A stretch of DNA of 64,000 nt from Phycisphaerae bacterium (GTDB lineage: Bacteria > Planctomycetota > Phycisphaerae > Sedimentisphaerales > Anaerohalosphaeraceae), in the NCBI GenBank assembly GCA_014859965.1, contig JACZKQ010000134.1, positions 1-64,000 of the forward strand. The letters are read 5' to 3'. The translations under genes were made by a program, and so were the position numbers. The notes under the pieces were generated by a model that searched no databases, was not told where the DNA came from, and saw only the letters and a program-made list of their open reading frames with translations. This document shows, piece by piece, positions 1 through 9,129 of the stretch. Each line of letters starts with the position of its first letter. The stretch's first letter is position 1.

Positions 1-134
1 GTACTATACCGATTCCCGGTGGGAATGGTGAAATACCAGTTCCCGGCGGTGGCGGTGATCCGGTTCCGGAACCCGCGACGATTGCACTTCTGGGACTGGG
101 AGCGGTCCTGTTTCTGCGGCGGCGACCGCAATAA
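1..134 (+). CDS. PEP-CTERM sorting tail of an exported protein (5' end outside window)
   Basis: Only the last 44 codons are present, read from base 3 to a TAA at 132-134. They encode a Gly/Pro-rich linker followed by a VPEP motif, a short hydrophobic helix (ALLGLGAVLFL) and a basic RRR end. This is the classic three-part PEP-CTERM signal that directs surface proteins to an exosortase. The function of the rest of the protein cannot be seen. The tail implies that the organism has an exosortase system elsewhere. Confidence 0.85.
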   Translation, partial: TIPIPGGNGEIPVPGGGGDPVPEPATIALLGLGAVLFLRRRPQ

Positions 135-163
135 GACAATCGAGTGAGGGCGGCTGGGGCGGA

Positions 164-487
164 TCAGCCCTTTCTGAAGACGGCGACGACGTTTTCAACT
201 TCGACCACGAAGAGTCGGTTGTCGCCTTCAAAATCAACGGGAATGGCGCCTTTGGGGTTAAAGAGCACCTTGTCATACTGACGCAGCGGCAGGTCTTCTG
301 AAGAGGCGACTTCGGCGCTGACCGAGACGATCCGGCCGGTGATTGTCGGTATTTCTATGTTGTCGGGCAGTTGAATCCCGCCCTTGGTCTGTTTCTTGTC
401 TTCGTCTTTGCGGATCAGAACTCTTGCGCCGATAGGCTCCACGGTTTCGAAGACCTCGTTTTTGGGGTCGTTCTTCTGATGCTTCAT
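164..487 (-). CDS. groES: Divergent co-chaperonin GroES (Cpn10-like), 107 aa
   Basis: The product fits the GroES fold: an N-terminal RVLIRKDE strand, a mobile-loop-like stretch (QTKGGIQLPDN), the conserved G-R-I/V-V-S-V strand, and a C-terminal VVEVENVVAVF strand. An ATG at 487 preceded by GAGGA fixes the start; longer in-frame readings into topA are not needed. The N-terminus carries about 18 extra charged residues compared with usual GroES. It lies 34 bases downstream of topA on the same strand and no groEL is in the window, so it may be an extra copy rather than the main co-chaperonin. GroES caps the GroEL folding chamber in the cytoplasm. Confidence 0.75.
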   Translation of the reverse strand: MKHQKNDPKNEVFETVEPIGARVLIRKDEDKKQTKGGIQLPDNIEIPTITGRIVSVSAEVASSEDLPLRQYDKVLFNPKGAIPVDFEGDNRLFVVEVENVVAVFRKG

Positions 488-521
488 ATCACGGTCCTCT
501 ACAGATGGCTTCGGGCCGCTG

Positions 522-2918
522 TCATTCTTCGGCCGATTTCTTCTTGCCGGTCGCCTTCTTGGTTTTCTTGGCGGTCTTGGTCTTAGTCCTGCCGAGCAGA
601 ATGTCGGCCTGCTCCTTGTCCGCGGGCGGCCACTTGCCCTCCGCCTGGAGTTCCTTGAGCTGGTCAAGCTGCTTGATGGAAACGATGGTGCGGCACCGCG
701 GGAACTTGTTGCACCCCAGGAACGGTCCTTTCTTGCTTTGCCGGATGACGAGTTCGCCGGCCTTGCACTTGTAGCACTTGACCCCGGAGGGTTCGGCCGG
801 CGGCTTGGGCGGCAGAACATTGCCTTCCTTGTCGATGCGCATGATGGTCTTACAATTGGGGTAGTCGGAACAGCCGAGGAAGGGTCCGAATCGGCCTGAT
901 TTCTGGAGCATGGGTTTGCCGCAGTTCGGGCATTTGTGCTCTGTGACTTGCTCGGCGATCATTTTTCCCTCACTGTCGCAGGGGGATGCAAATTTACACT
1001 CAGGGTACGCGGAGCAACTGAGAAAGCGGCCGTTTTTTCCGAAGCGATAGACCAGCGGAGCGCTGCAGTCGGGACATGTGTATTCGCTCGGCTTTGTTTC
1101 GGCACGGGCGTGCTTCATCTCCTCGGTGGCTTTCTCAAGGGTTTCCTTGAATGGGCCGTAGAATTCACGAAGCACGCCGAGCCAATCGAGGTGCTGCTCT
1201 TCAATCTGATCGAGTTGGTCCTCCATATGTCGGGTAAAGGCAATGTCCATGATGTGGGGAAAGAACTCGCAGAGCTTGTCGGTTACCACTTCGCCTATGG
1301 CGGTGGGCTGAAAGGTACGTTCGATCTTCTCGACGTATTTGCGATCCTGAATCGTACTGATAATCGAGGCGTACGTACTGGGTCTGCCGATGCCTTCCTT
1401 TTCCAGAGCCTTGACGAGGCTGGCCTCCGTATAGCGCGCCGGCGGTTTGGTGAAATGCTGCAGGGGCTTGACGTCAACGGTCTTGACGGCATCGCCGATT
1501 TTCATGGCCGGCAGGAACTGATCGTCGGAGGAAGTGGACCAGATTCGGGTGAACCCGTCAAAGACGAGTACACGGCCGGTTGCGCGGTACGTGCAGCAGC
1601 CGATGGGTGTCGCCGCATCGAGTTCGACAGAGGTGGTGTCCCACTGGGCGGCGGTCATTTGACATGCGACGAAACGGCGCCAGATGAGATCATAAAGCTT
1701 GTACTGGTCGTCCGTGAGAAACTGCCGGATCTCATTGGGGCTCAGGTCGCAGTCGGTGGGGCGAATGGCTTCGTGGGCCTGCTGTGCGCCCTTGCCGGAC
1801 GCATAGAAGATCGGTTTTTGGGGCAGGTACTCGGCGCCCAATTGCCGGGCGATGTAGTCGCGAGCGCTGCTGACGGCCTCCTGGGACAAATGGGTGCTGT
1901 CGGTTCGCATGTAGGTGATAAGGCCCAAGGCGCCCATGGAGCCCATGTCGACGCCCTCATAGAGGTCCTGTGCGACGCGCATGGTTCTTTTGGCGGCGAA
2001 GCCGAGGCGATTGGCCGCGGCCTGCTGCAGGGTCGATGTAATAAAGGGCGGCGACGGACGCGATGCAATGCGTTTGACGTTAAGCCGCGCGACCTTGAAA
2101 TCGGCGTCTTTAAGAGCGGCGAAGATTGCGGTGGCGGTCTTTTCGTCGGGGGCCTGAAATTTCTTACCGTCGACGGCATACATGTCGGCCCTGAAGGCGT
2201 TGTGTTTCGTCAGCCATGCGTTTTGTTCGGCGAGGGTCCTTCCCTTCTTTGGGTCGCTGGCCGAGTCCAGAAAGTGCTGCCATTCGGCGGAATAATCGCC
2301 GTTGAGATCGATGGTGAATACGCCGGGGATGAGCCAGTATTCGGTGGGGTTAAAGGCGCGGATTTCGCGTTCCTTGTCGACAATCATTCGTACTGCCACG
2401 GACTGGACGCGGCCGGCACTGAGACCCTTGGCCACTTTTTTCCACAGGAGCGGACTGATCTGATAACCCACAATCCGGTCCAGGATACGCCGGGCCTGCT
2501 GGGCCATGACCCTGTCCATGTTCAGTTTGGTGGGGCTGCTGAAGGCTTCCTGAATCGCATTCTTGGTGATGGCGTTGAAGACCACCCGGTAGATTCGGTC
2601 TTCGGGGACTCCGAGGACTTCGGCAAGGTGCCAGGCGATCGCTTCGCCCTCGCGGTCAAGGTCGGTTGCCAGGTAGAGGTTGTGGCATGTCTTTGCGCTG
2701 GCTTTCAGCGTGGTGACGGTTTTCTTTCGGCCGGGAGTAATATCATACGTGGGCGCGAAGTCGTTTTCAATGTCGACGTTCAGGCCCTTGGAAGGAAGGT
2801 CCCGTACATGTCCCATCGACGCTTTTACGTCAAAATTGGCGCCGAGATATTTATTTATGGTTTTTGCCTTCGCGGGCGATTCCACGATGACCAGCGATTT
2901 ATGCCCGGTTTTTGCCAT
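522..2918 (-). CDS. topA: DNA topoisomerase I (type IA)
   Basis: Relaxes negative supercoils by transient single-strand breakage. The 798-residue protein opens with the TOPRIM signature LVIVESPAKAKTI, has the DREGEAIAWHL acidic cluster near residue 90, and carries the catalytic tyrosine (Y336) in ITYMRTDS. After the core come three C4 zinc-ribbon repeats (CPDC...CSAYPEC, CPNC...CSDYPNC, CYKC...CNKFPRC) and a Lys-rich basic tail (TKTKTAKKTKKATGKKK). This is the usual full-length bacterial architecture. groES follows in the same direction. No damage is visible. Confidence 0.97.
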   Translation of the reverse strand: MAKTGHKSLVIVESPAKAKTINKYLGANFDVKASMGHVRDLPSKGLNVDIENDFAPTYDITPGRKKTVTTLKASAKTCHNLYLATDLDREGEAIAWHLAEVLGVPEDRIYRVVFNAITKNAIQEAFSSPTKLNMDRVMAQQARRILDRIVGYQISPLLWKKVAKGLSAGRVQSVAVRMIVDKEREIRAFNPTEYWLIPGVFTIDLNGDYSAEWQHFLDSASDPKKGRTLAEQNAWLTKHNAFRADMYAVDGKKFQAPDEKTATAIFAALKDADFKVARLNVKRIASRPSPPFITSTLQQAAANRLGFAAKRTMRVAQDLYEGVDMGSMGALGLITYMRTDSTHLSQEAVSSARDYIARQLGAEYLPQKPIFYASGKGAQQAHEAIRPTDCDLSPNEIRQFLTDDQYKLYDLIWRRFVACQMTAAQWDTTSVELDAATPIGCCTYRATGRVLVFDGFTRIWSTSSDDQFLPAMKIGDAVKTVDVKPLQHFTKPPARYTEASLVKALEKEGIGRPSTYASIISTIQDRKYVEKIERTFQPTAIGEVVTDKLCEFFPHIMDIAFTRHMEDQLDQIEEQHLDWLGVLREFYGPFKETLEKATEEMKHARAETKPSEYTCPDCSAPLVYRFGKNGRFLSCSAYPECKFASPCDSEGKMIAEQVTEHKCPNCGKPMLQKSGRFGPFLGCSDYPNCKTIMRIDKEGNVLPPKPPAEPSGVKCYKCKAGELVIRQSKKGPFLGCNKFPRCRTIVSIKQLDQLKELQAEGKWPPADKEQADILLGRTKTKTAKKTKKATGKKKSAEE

Positions 2919-3180
2919 TGCGAATTACACCAAATTTAAGCCTTTGAAGATTAAGCGAGCCAAACTCATGCTGCCGACACGCGGCTTTGGCGTCGCCTGA
3001 GAGGCAGATAGATAACACTTCCGCCGTCGGCGTGTCAAGGAAAAAGCCGGCGCGGGCCAATGGGCATGTCGGCAAAAAGGCGCTCCAGCGTAAAGAAATC
3101 ACCTGGCGCGACCGAAAAGCGCACGTTTGCGTATAAATAGTGTTATGAAAGCGAAAGCCGGGTATGTAAGGAGCCTTATC

Positions 3181-3390
3181 ATGTATGAAACGCAACAAAA
3201 AGGTCATGCGGGCCATATAGATGCGCACGGGCTGGGGTCCAAAGCTCAGCACCTGTTGCATGACGAACGATTTTGGGCGATTTTCGCGATCGTGGTAATT
3301 CTCGCCTTGTTGATTACGCTGGCGATAATTGCAGGCCAGGGAACCGGCGGAGCCCCGGATTATACGCCCATGTACCCTTACTATCCGTAG
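3181..3390 (+). CDS. Small single-pass membrane protein, unknown function
   Basis: A 69-residue protein with a His-rich N-terminus (GHAGHIDAHG), one strong transmembrane helix at about residues 32-51 (AIFAIVVILALLITLAIIAG) and a short Tyr/Pro-rich tail ending YPYYP. I chose the ATG at 3181 because an AAGGAG sits 8 bases upstream; an in-frame TTG at 3127 would add 18 residues without a good ribosome site. It stands between divergent and convergent neighbours, so it is probably transcribed alone. I do not recognise a family. Confidence 0.6.
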   Translation: MYETQQKGHAGHIDAHGLGSKAQHLLHDERFWAIFAIVVILALLITLAIIAGQGTGGAPDYTPMYPYYP

Positions 3391-3407
3391 CTGGAATGAC
3401 AGCAGGG

Positions 3408-4052
3408 CTATGGAACTTCCGGGCCAGCGTGAAGGACAGAGATCAAAAGGGGGCGAAGGTTAGCTAGAGCGGCTCCCCGATGCGACACTGCATTCTTTTG
3501 TTGGGCGGTTAATTCTGCCACGGTGCAGTTGCGGCCGGGAAGAAAAAAAATCGGATCGTAGCCAAATCCGTTGGTGCCTGACTCACGGTGTGTTATCCGG
3601 CCGGGCAGTGAGCCCTCTGCCTCTGCAAGAACCCGGTCTGGCGAGGCGAGGCAAATATTACAAACAAAGCACGCGGTACGTTTTTCGTCCGGTACATTTT
3701 CCATCAACGACAACACTTTAGCCATGTTGCGATGGTCGAGGAGTTGGCGGGTGTCGGGTTTCTTGACCGGCCCGGAAAACCTGGCGCTGCGAACGCCGGG
3801 ATCGCCGCCGAGCGCGTCGATTACAAGGCCGGAGTCGTCGGCAAGGGTCCACAGTCCTGTAGCGGCCGCATACCCGCAGGCTTTCTTGCGGGCGTTCTCC
3901 GCAAACGACTGACCGTCCTCGGGCACCTCGGGGACGTCGGGAAAATGTGCGAGGGTGAGCCACCGAACGTCTACATCCAAGGCGCCCAGCATGACAGTAA
4001 GCTCAGCGGCCTTGCCGCTGTTCGTCGTCGCAATCAGGATCTCTCTGCTCAT
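3408..4052 (-). CDS. rdgB: RdgB/HAM1 non-canonical purine NTP pyrophosphatase
   Basis: Hydrolyses dITP, ITP and XTP to monophosphates, keeping deaminated purines out of DNA. Visible family motifs are ATTNSGKAAE at the N-terminus (T-x-N-x-x-K), DDSGLVIDALGG-PGVRSARF in the middle, and GFGYDPIFF followed by the SHRGAAL end motif. The length (214 aa) is close to the usual ~200. It begins 17 bases downstream of argF and is probably the last gene of the argD-argF-rdgB operon, so its link to arginine synthesis is positional only. Confidence 0.93.
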   Translation of the reverse strand: MSREILIATTNSGKAAELTVMLGALDVDVRWLTLAHFPDVPEVPEDGQSFAENARKKACGYAAATGLWTLADDSGLVIDALGGDPGVRSARFSGPVKKPDTRQLLDHRNMAKVLSLMENVPDEKRTACFVCNICLASPDRVLAEAEGSLPGRITHRESGTNGFGYDPIFFLPGRNCTVAELTAQQKNAVSHRGAALANLRPLLISVLHAGPEVP

Positions 4053-4069
4053 CGTTTCAACGCGTCTGT

Positions 4070-4981
4070 TTATGCCAGAAGTTTCTTCAGCAGGGCTCGC
4101 TGGAAGTGGAGCCGGTTTTCAGCCTGATCGAAGATAACTGAGTTGGGTGATTCGGCGACTTCGTCGGTGATTTCGAGACCGCGATAAGCGGGCAGACAGT
4201 GCATGATTTTGGCTTTTGTCGGCGCGGCCTTGAGCAAATCGGCGTTTACCTGGAACCCTTCGAAATCCCTGACGCGTTTTTCTTTTTCTTCTTCCTGGCC
4301 CATACTGACCCACGTGTCCGTGTAAATGACGTCGGCGCCGTTTACCGCGGCGACCGGGTCATGTGTCTGAACGGCTGTGCCGGGGGTGATCGCGTTGGCC
4401 TGGTCGATGGTTGCGGCGTCGAGTTCGTAACCGGGCGGGGTGGCGCAGGCGTATTTCAAGCCGAATTTCGCGCAGGCGAAGGCCAGCGAGCGCGCGACGT
4501 TGTTGCCGTCGCCAATGAAAGTGAGCTTGAGGCCCTCCAGTGGGCCGCAATGTTCGCGGATGGTGAGCATGTCGGCCATGGCCTGGCATGGGTGCGACCA
4601 GTCGCTCAGTGCATTGATGACCGGCACGCTGGCGAAGCGGGCCAGTTCGACAATGGTGTCGTGCGCGAAGGTGCGCGCCATAATGCCGTGAACGTAGCGG
4701 CTGAAGACGCGGGCCATGTCTCGGGCGGGTTCGCGTTTGCCGATGATGCCGATGTCTTCGGGCTTGAGATAAATAGCGTCGCCGCCGAGGTCGACCATCG
4801 CCACATGAAAACTGACGCGGGTGCGAAGGCTGGTCTTTTCGAAGAGCATGGCCAGCGTCTTGCCGGCCAGGCAAAGGTCACGGCCGCCGCCGGCGTAGAG
4901 ATTCTTCAACTCCGCGCTGAGGTCCAGCAGCTCGTGGAGCTGATCGCTGGATAACTCGTTAAGTGCCAGGAAATGCTGCAT
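4070..4981 (-). CDS. argF: Ornithine carbamoyltransferase
   Basis: Makes citrulline from ornithine and carbamoyl phosphate. Motifs present: the carbamoyl-phosphate loop as SLRTR (a variant of STRTR), HPCQAMAD for the H-P-x-Q loop, DTWVSMGQE, and HCLPAYRG with the ornithine-binding Cys. The 303-residue form from the ATG at 4981 is standard length; AGGAAGGAT lies just upstream. The gene starts 4 bases after the argD stop, so the two are surely co-transcribed and consecutive steps of arginine synthesis are paired. Confidence 0.95.
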   Translation of the reverse strand: MQHFLALNELSSDQLHELLDLSAELKNLYAGGGRDLCLAGKTLAMLFEKTSLRTRVSFHVAMVDLGGDAIYLKPEDIGIIGKREPARDMARVFSRYVHGIMARTFAHDTIVELARFASVPVINALSDWSHPCQAMADMLTIREHCGPLEGLKLTFIGDGNNVARSLAFACAKFGLKYACATPPGYELDAATIDQANAITPGTAVQTHDPVAAVNGADVIYTDTWVSMGQEEEKEKRVRDFEGFQVNADLLKAAPTKAKIMHCLPAYRGLEITDEVAESPNSVIFDQAENRLHFQRALLKKLLA

Positions 4982-4985
4982 GTTT

Positions 4986-6167
4986 CTATCCTTCCTGTGC
5001 GAGTGCACTGTCAAGAATGGTCATGGCCTCGTCGATCTGCTCGGGCGTGACGGTCATCGAAGGCATGAACCGCAGGACGTTGCCCTGGGTGCAGTTAATG
5101 CGGAGACCCTTTTCGAGACAGTTGTCCACAATGCCGGCGCCGGGTGCGTTCAGTTGGATTCCGATCATCAGGCCCGTGCCGCGGATCTGGGTGATAACGG
5201 GGTACTTGTCCTTGAGGGCGGTCAGTCTTTCGACGGCGTACTTGCCCATGGCGGCGGCATTCGCCAGGAGATCGTCGGCCTTAATGGCCTCCAGTACGGC
5301 GATGCCGGCGGCACAGGCCAGCGGGTTTCCGCCGAAAGTGGATGCGTGGGTTCCTGGAACAAGACAAGCGGCCATGTGCTCTGTCGTCATCATTGCGCCG
5401 ATGGCGACGCCGCCGCCGAGGGCCTTGGCCATGGTGATCACGTCGGGCTGAACGTCATAGTGCTGATAACCGAACCATTTTCCGGTCCTGCCGAGTCCGG
5501 TCTGAACCTCGTCGAGGATCATGACGGCGCCATTGGCGTCGCAGAGATGGCGAATGGTCTGCATGTATTCTTCGGTGGCCATATTGATGCCGCCTTCGCC
5601 CTGAATGGGCTCGATCATGACGCCGGCGACCTCGTCGGTGAACGCGGCCTGCAGGGCATCGACGTCGTTGAAAGGCACGTATTCGAAGCCCGGCAGCATG
5701 GGCAGGAAGCCCTCGTGGTACTTGGGTTGAGCGGTGGCGGTCACGGTGGCGAAGGTGCGGCCGTGAAAGCTGCCTTCGGCGGTGATGAACTTGTATTTTT
5801 CGCGAGGGGTGAACCTGCGAGCGAGTTTCAGCGCGGCCTCGTTGGCCTCGGCGCCGCTGTTGCAGAAAAAGCACTTGCCGCCGAAAGCCCGCTGCGAGAG
5901 CATTTTCGCTAACTGGCCCTGCTGGGGGATGTAGAAGGTATTGTCGATGTGCAGAAGCTCACCGGCCTGTTTTCGGATGGCCTCGACGACCATGGGATGG
6001 CAGTGGCCGATGCCGCTGACCGCCCAGCCCGGAAACATGTCCAGGATCTTGTTGCCCTCGGCGTCGTAGAGGTAGTTGCCCTCGCCCTTAACGATGGCGC
6101 GGGGCAGACGCTTGTAGTTGGCGACGACATACTTGTCGAACATGTCCATGACTTCAGTGGTGTTCAT
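4986..6167 (-). CDS. argD: Acetylornithine aminotransferase (class III PLP enzyme)
   Basis: Converts N-acetylglutamate semialdehyde to N-acetylornithine; many members also act on succinyl-diaminopimelate. The 393-residue protein has the class III features: FCNSGAEANEAALKLAR for PLP phosphate, FHGRT, DEVQTGLGRTGKWF, and the PLP lysine in TMAKALGGG. I start it at the ATG at 6167 (GGAAGG upstream); a longer in-frame reading adds residues without family similarity. It leads the argD-argF-rdgB operon. argB lies separately near 14 kb. Confidence 0.94.
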   Translation of the reverse strand: MNTTEVMDMFDKYVVANYKRLPRAIVKGEGNYLYDAEGNKILDMFPGWAVSGIGHCHPMVVEAIRKQAGELLHIDNTFYIPQQGQLAKMLSQRAFGGKCFFCNSGAEANEAALKLARRFTPREKYKFITAEGSFHGRTFATVTATAQPKYHEGFLPMLPGFEYVPFNDVDALQAAFTDEVAGVMIEPIQGEGGINMATEEYMQTIRHLCDANGAVMILDEVQTGLGRTGKWFGYQHYDVQPDVITMAKALGGGVAIGAMMTTEHMAACLVPGTHASTFGGNPLACAAGIAVLEAIKADDLLANAAAMGKYAVERLTALKDKYPVITQIRGTGLMIGIQLNAPGAGIVDNCLEKGLRINCTQGNVLRFMPSMTVTPEQIDEAMTILDSALAQEG

Positions 6168-6392
6168 GTGAAAACCTTCCAAAGCAGTTACTGCATTCAA
6201 TGTTACCCTGTTCGGGTTACAAACAACACCCCTTCGGCGTTCAAGGGAAATGAACTGTCGACACGGGGCCAGGGACGCTGCAAAACGCAGTAACGTAATG
6301 ACGGCTGCTTCCGTTGTCAAGCAAAAACCGCTCCCGGCGGCTCGCCGATTTTACCTGCCGTCGCAAAGCCGAATCAGGAATTCGGGCCGGGA

Positions 6393-8918
6393 TCACGGCA
6401 TTCCGGCGATTCGTTGCGGGTTGGGCGCCGAGCCTTCGGGATTGGCCGGATCGTAGGTAAAGATATCCCAGTAAGCGCGATCGGCTTTGTAGGGGTCGAC
6501 CTGGTCGGGGGTTGTGCCTTGCGGCAGGATGCCGAAACGGACCATTTCGCGGACGTACTGGTGGTTGACCTGGAAGTTGGGGGCGCCGAAGCGGCGGGCC
6601 TTGAGCCATTCGGTCTGCCAATTCTTTGCAGCCTTGGCCATGGTCTGATAGTCCGGATCGTCAGTCGACTTGAATACGTCAGGGCAGGCGCCCCAGCCGC
6701 CCGCGGCCTTATCCAGCGGGGCCAACAGCACCGCGGATTTGTCGGGGCGGGTGGCGTTGAGCAGAACGTTCCAACTATAATGCCGCAATGGATCGTCTTT
6801 GATGACCATGCGTTCATAGGAGCCCGTGGGCCGGTTAAAGAGCGGACGCCGGGCGTCGTTGTCATAGCCTTCGCCGAGCTTGTTCCGGGGGCCCTTGCCG
6901 TTTGGATTGTGGCAACTGTAACAGCGTTTGCCAAGAATGCCGCCGCCGCCGGCAAACGCGCCGAACTTCACGTCCTGCTGAACTGCGTTTCGCAGGCCGC
7001 CGTTGGTGCCGCAGAAGGGGGCCGCCGCTTCTGTCCACGCCCAGACCTTCAGCCAGTCGGCACGATCGGCTTTGATGTCGTGGTGGCCGCCTTCGAGCTT
7101 GCGAAGGATGGGTGAAGCGCTCGAGCCCAACGACCGCGCGGGCTGATTGCCGTGTCCGTTTCGGCCGTCGGCGACCTGCTCCCGCATGATCAGCGACCAA
7201 TAGCTGATAGAAAATGTGGAGCCCATGTCGTCCTCCAGCGAGAGCCGGCCTTTGTAGTCGTTGACGTTGTGGCAGCCGACACAGTATTTGTCGAGAACCG
7301 GCTGGACATCGCGTATAAAGTCGGGCACGTCGGGGGCGCCGGCGACCGGCGTGATTTTCGACGGAGCTCGCTGCATGGCCAATACCCGGCTGGTGTCGCC
7401 GTAGTTGGTGCGGGAATGCTGCCGGTTTTCGTGGCAGCCGAGGCACGTCATGGTCTCGCCGGGCATGACGCTGGTGAAGCTCTGCATACGCTTGACGGAA
7501 AGGTCGTTTTCATCGAGCGCCACGTAGAAGATCGGCCGATTGGCGGGCAATTCGAAATTAGCCGATCCATCGGCCTCAACCGGGACGGTGCCGAGGATGC
7601 GTTCGAGGTTGAAGGAGCCTAACCAACTGAGCGTGTCCGGGCCGCCGGAGAAGTTCACGGCCTTCGGGAGGGTTTCAAGGATAAGAAGCTTCTTTATCTC
7701 GCCGCGTTTGACGCCTTCCATATTCTGCGAATTATAGACGTCCATCAGGATGTGCGTACCGGTCTCTTTGCGGGGATCAGTGCGGCTGGCAATAAGGCTT
7801 TCGCGCGGGCGCGCAAGGATGGGCTGCGGGTCCTGTGTAAGCCATTTGCGGTCGTTGTTCTGGATCTCGTAGAGAATGCGAAAGCCGTACTTCTCGCCCT
7901 GCTTTTCGACGACAAGGAGCCGGGACTTGTACCTGTCGGCGGCGAGGATTGTGTTGGCGCTGAGCGGCCAGGGGTCGCCCAGGTTCAGCCGTCCGCCACG
8001 AACATAATCGATGTGCTGGACGCCGCGGGGGTCGTCGGGACCATAGCGGCTGGAGAAGAAGGCGAGTTGGCCATAATGGTCGTTTTGGCCGTGGCCGGGC
8101 GAAAAGACGCCGAGGACGCGGTCGTCGCCCGGGACGGGGCGGCAGCTCAGGAACACGCCCCACGGTCTCTGATTGCCGTAGTAGATGATCTGGTTGGTTC
8201 CGTCGGGGTTCATCGTCCAGAGGTGGTGGAACTCGACCTGTGAGCGGTCGACGTATTCCCATCGCATATAGAGTATCTGACCGTTGGGCAGCACGGCGGG
8301 TGTGTTGTCGTGTTCAATGTTGCAGGACAGGGCGCGGATGTTTCGGCCGTTGGCGTCGCAGCGGTGGATGGTGCCGACCTGGGTCATCCAGCAGCCCACC
8401 CAGCGGCGAGCGCGGGTGGAGACGAAAACAATGTCGCCGTCGGGGAGGTATTCCGCTTCGTAATCGTCGAAGGGGCCGGAGGTGATCTGGCGGAGATTGC
8501 CGCCGTCGATATCGATCTCATGCAGATGGTAATAGGGTGAGCCGTCCGTGCGGTATGAGAAGAGGATTTTGCCGCCGTCGTAATGCACCTTGGGGTCGCG
8601 GATGCAGCCGTTTTCAGTCTCCAGCAGGATCGAGATTTTGCCCGTTTTGAGGTTCAGCCTGCACAGTTGCGCACCGGTGGTATAGGCCAGGTTGTTCTCG
8701 TCGTCGCAAAAATAGGCGATATTTGCGTACCAGTGGGGGTCTTCGTAACCGCCCCGCTGGAGGAAGATAATTTCTTCGCATGCCGCAAGTTCTGCGGGCA
8801 GATCTTTCAAGGCGTCGTGCATCACGCCGCTATTGACGGTTTCCAGTGTCGGCAGAGCCGCCGAGGCAATGGCTGCCTGAAGCATCAGAACAAAAGCTGC
8901 AATTCTACACCGCATCAT
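6393..8918 (-). CDS. Exported HZS-alpha-like beta-propeller/c-type heme protein
   Basis: An 841-residue exported protein with a Sec signal (about residues 1-20). Residues ~60-420 hold TolB/WD-like propeller blades (YLPDGDIVFVSTRA, VLPNGQILYMRWEYVD). The second half has three heme-binding CxxCH sites: CLGCH near residue 490, CVGCH near 546 and CYSCH near 667. This layout matches the family of planctomycete proteins that resemble the alpha subunit (middle domain) of anammox hydrazine synthase. Nothing nearby supports anammox, so I do not infer hydrazine synthesis; an exported redox or carbohydrate-related role is equally possible. AGGAGG sits 5 bases before the ATG, and a good promoter lies upstream. 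The gene appears intact and monocistronic. Confidence 0.8.
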   Translation of the reverse strand: MMRCRIAAFVLMLQAAIASAALPTLETVNSGVMHDALKDLPAELAACEEIIFLQRGGYEDPHWYANIAYFCDDENNLAYTTGAQLCRLNLKTGKISILLETENGCIRDPKVHYDGGKILFSYRTDGSPYYHLHEIDIDGGNLRQITSGPFDDYEAEYLPDGDIVFVSTRARRWVGCWMTQVGTIHRCDANGRNIRALSCNIEHDNTPAVLPNGQILYMRWEYVDRSQVEFHHLWTMNPDGTNQIIYYGNQRPWGVFLSCRPVPGDDRVLGVFSPGHGQNDHYGQLAFFSSRYGPDDPRGVQHIDYVRGGRLNLGDPWPLSANTILAADRYKSRLLVVEKQGEKYGFRILYEIQNNDRKWLTQDPQPILARPRESLIASRTDPRKETGTHILMDVYNSQNMEGVKRGEIKKLLILETLPKAVNFSGGPDTLSWLGSFNLERILGTVPVEADGSANFELPANRPIFYVALDENDLSVKRMQSFTSVMPGETMTCLGCHENRQHSRTNYGDTSRVLAMQRAPSKITPVAGAPDVPDFIRDVQPVLDKYCVGCHNVNDYKGRLSLEDDMGSTFSISYWSLIMREQVADGRNGHGNQPARSLGSSASPILRKLEGGHHDIKADRADWLKVWAWTEAAAPFCGTNGGLRNAVQQDVKFGAFAGGGGILGKRCYSCHNPNGKGPRNKLGEGYDNDARRPLFNRPTGSYERMVIKDDPLRHYSWNVLLNATRPDKSAVLLAPLDKAAGGWGACPDVFKSTDDPDYQTMAKAAKNWQTEWLKARRFGAPNFQVNHQYVREMVRFGILPQGTTPDQVDPYKADRAYWDIFTYDPANPEGSAPNPQRIAGMP

Positions 8919-8961
8919 GGCTACCTCCTAAGCAGGAATATCTGTTTCCGATTACTGCACT

Positions 8962-8990
8962 ATAGTATCGGATACGGCCGCAGGAATCAA
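8962..8990 (-). promoter_or_regulatory. Sigma-70-type promoter for the HZS-alpha-like gene
   Basis: On the minus strand TTGATT (8985-8990) and TACTAT (8962-8967) are separated by 17 bases, about 45 bases before the start codon. The match to the vegetative consensus is good and no other gene is served by this direction. Confidence 0.6.
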
Positions 8991-9129
8991 GTCTTGCTGG
9001 ATTGCGTCCATTTCGCAGAACTCTCAAGAAAAGGATGCAGCCGTAACACATTGGTAACATCGACCCGCTACAAATTCTGTTGTGGGAACGAGAAAAATCA
9101 TGTTAACCTGTTACGGAAAGGAGTTTGAA

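Noticed and set aside
936-2939. A 667-codon open frame opposite topA
   Set aside because: It runs antisense over the well-defined topA gene and shows no family motif; high GC content explains long antisense frames here.
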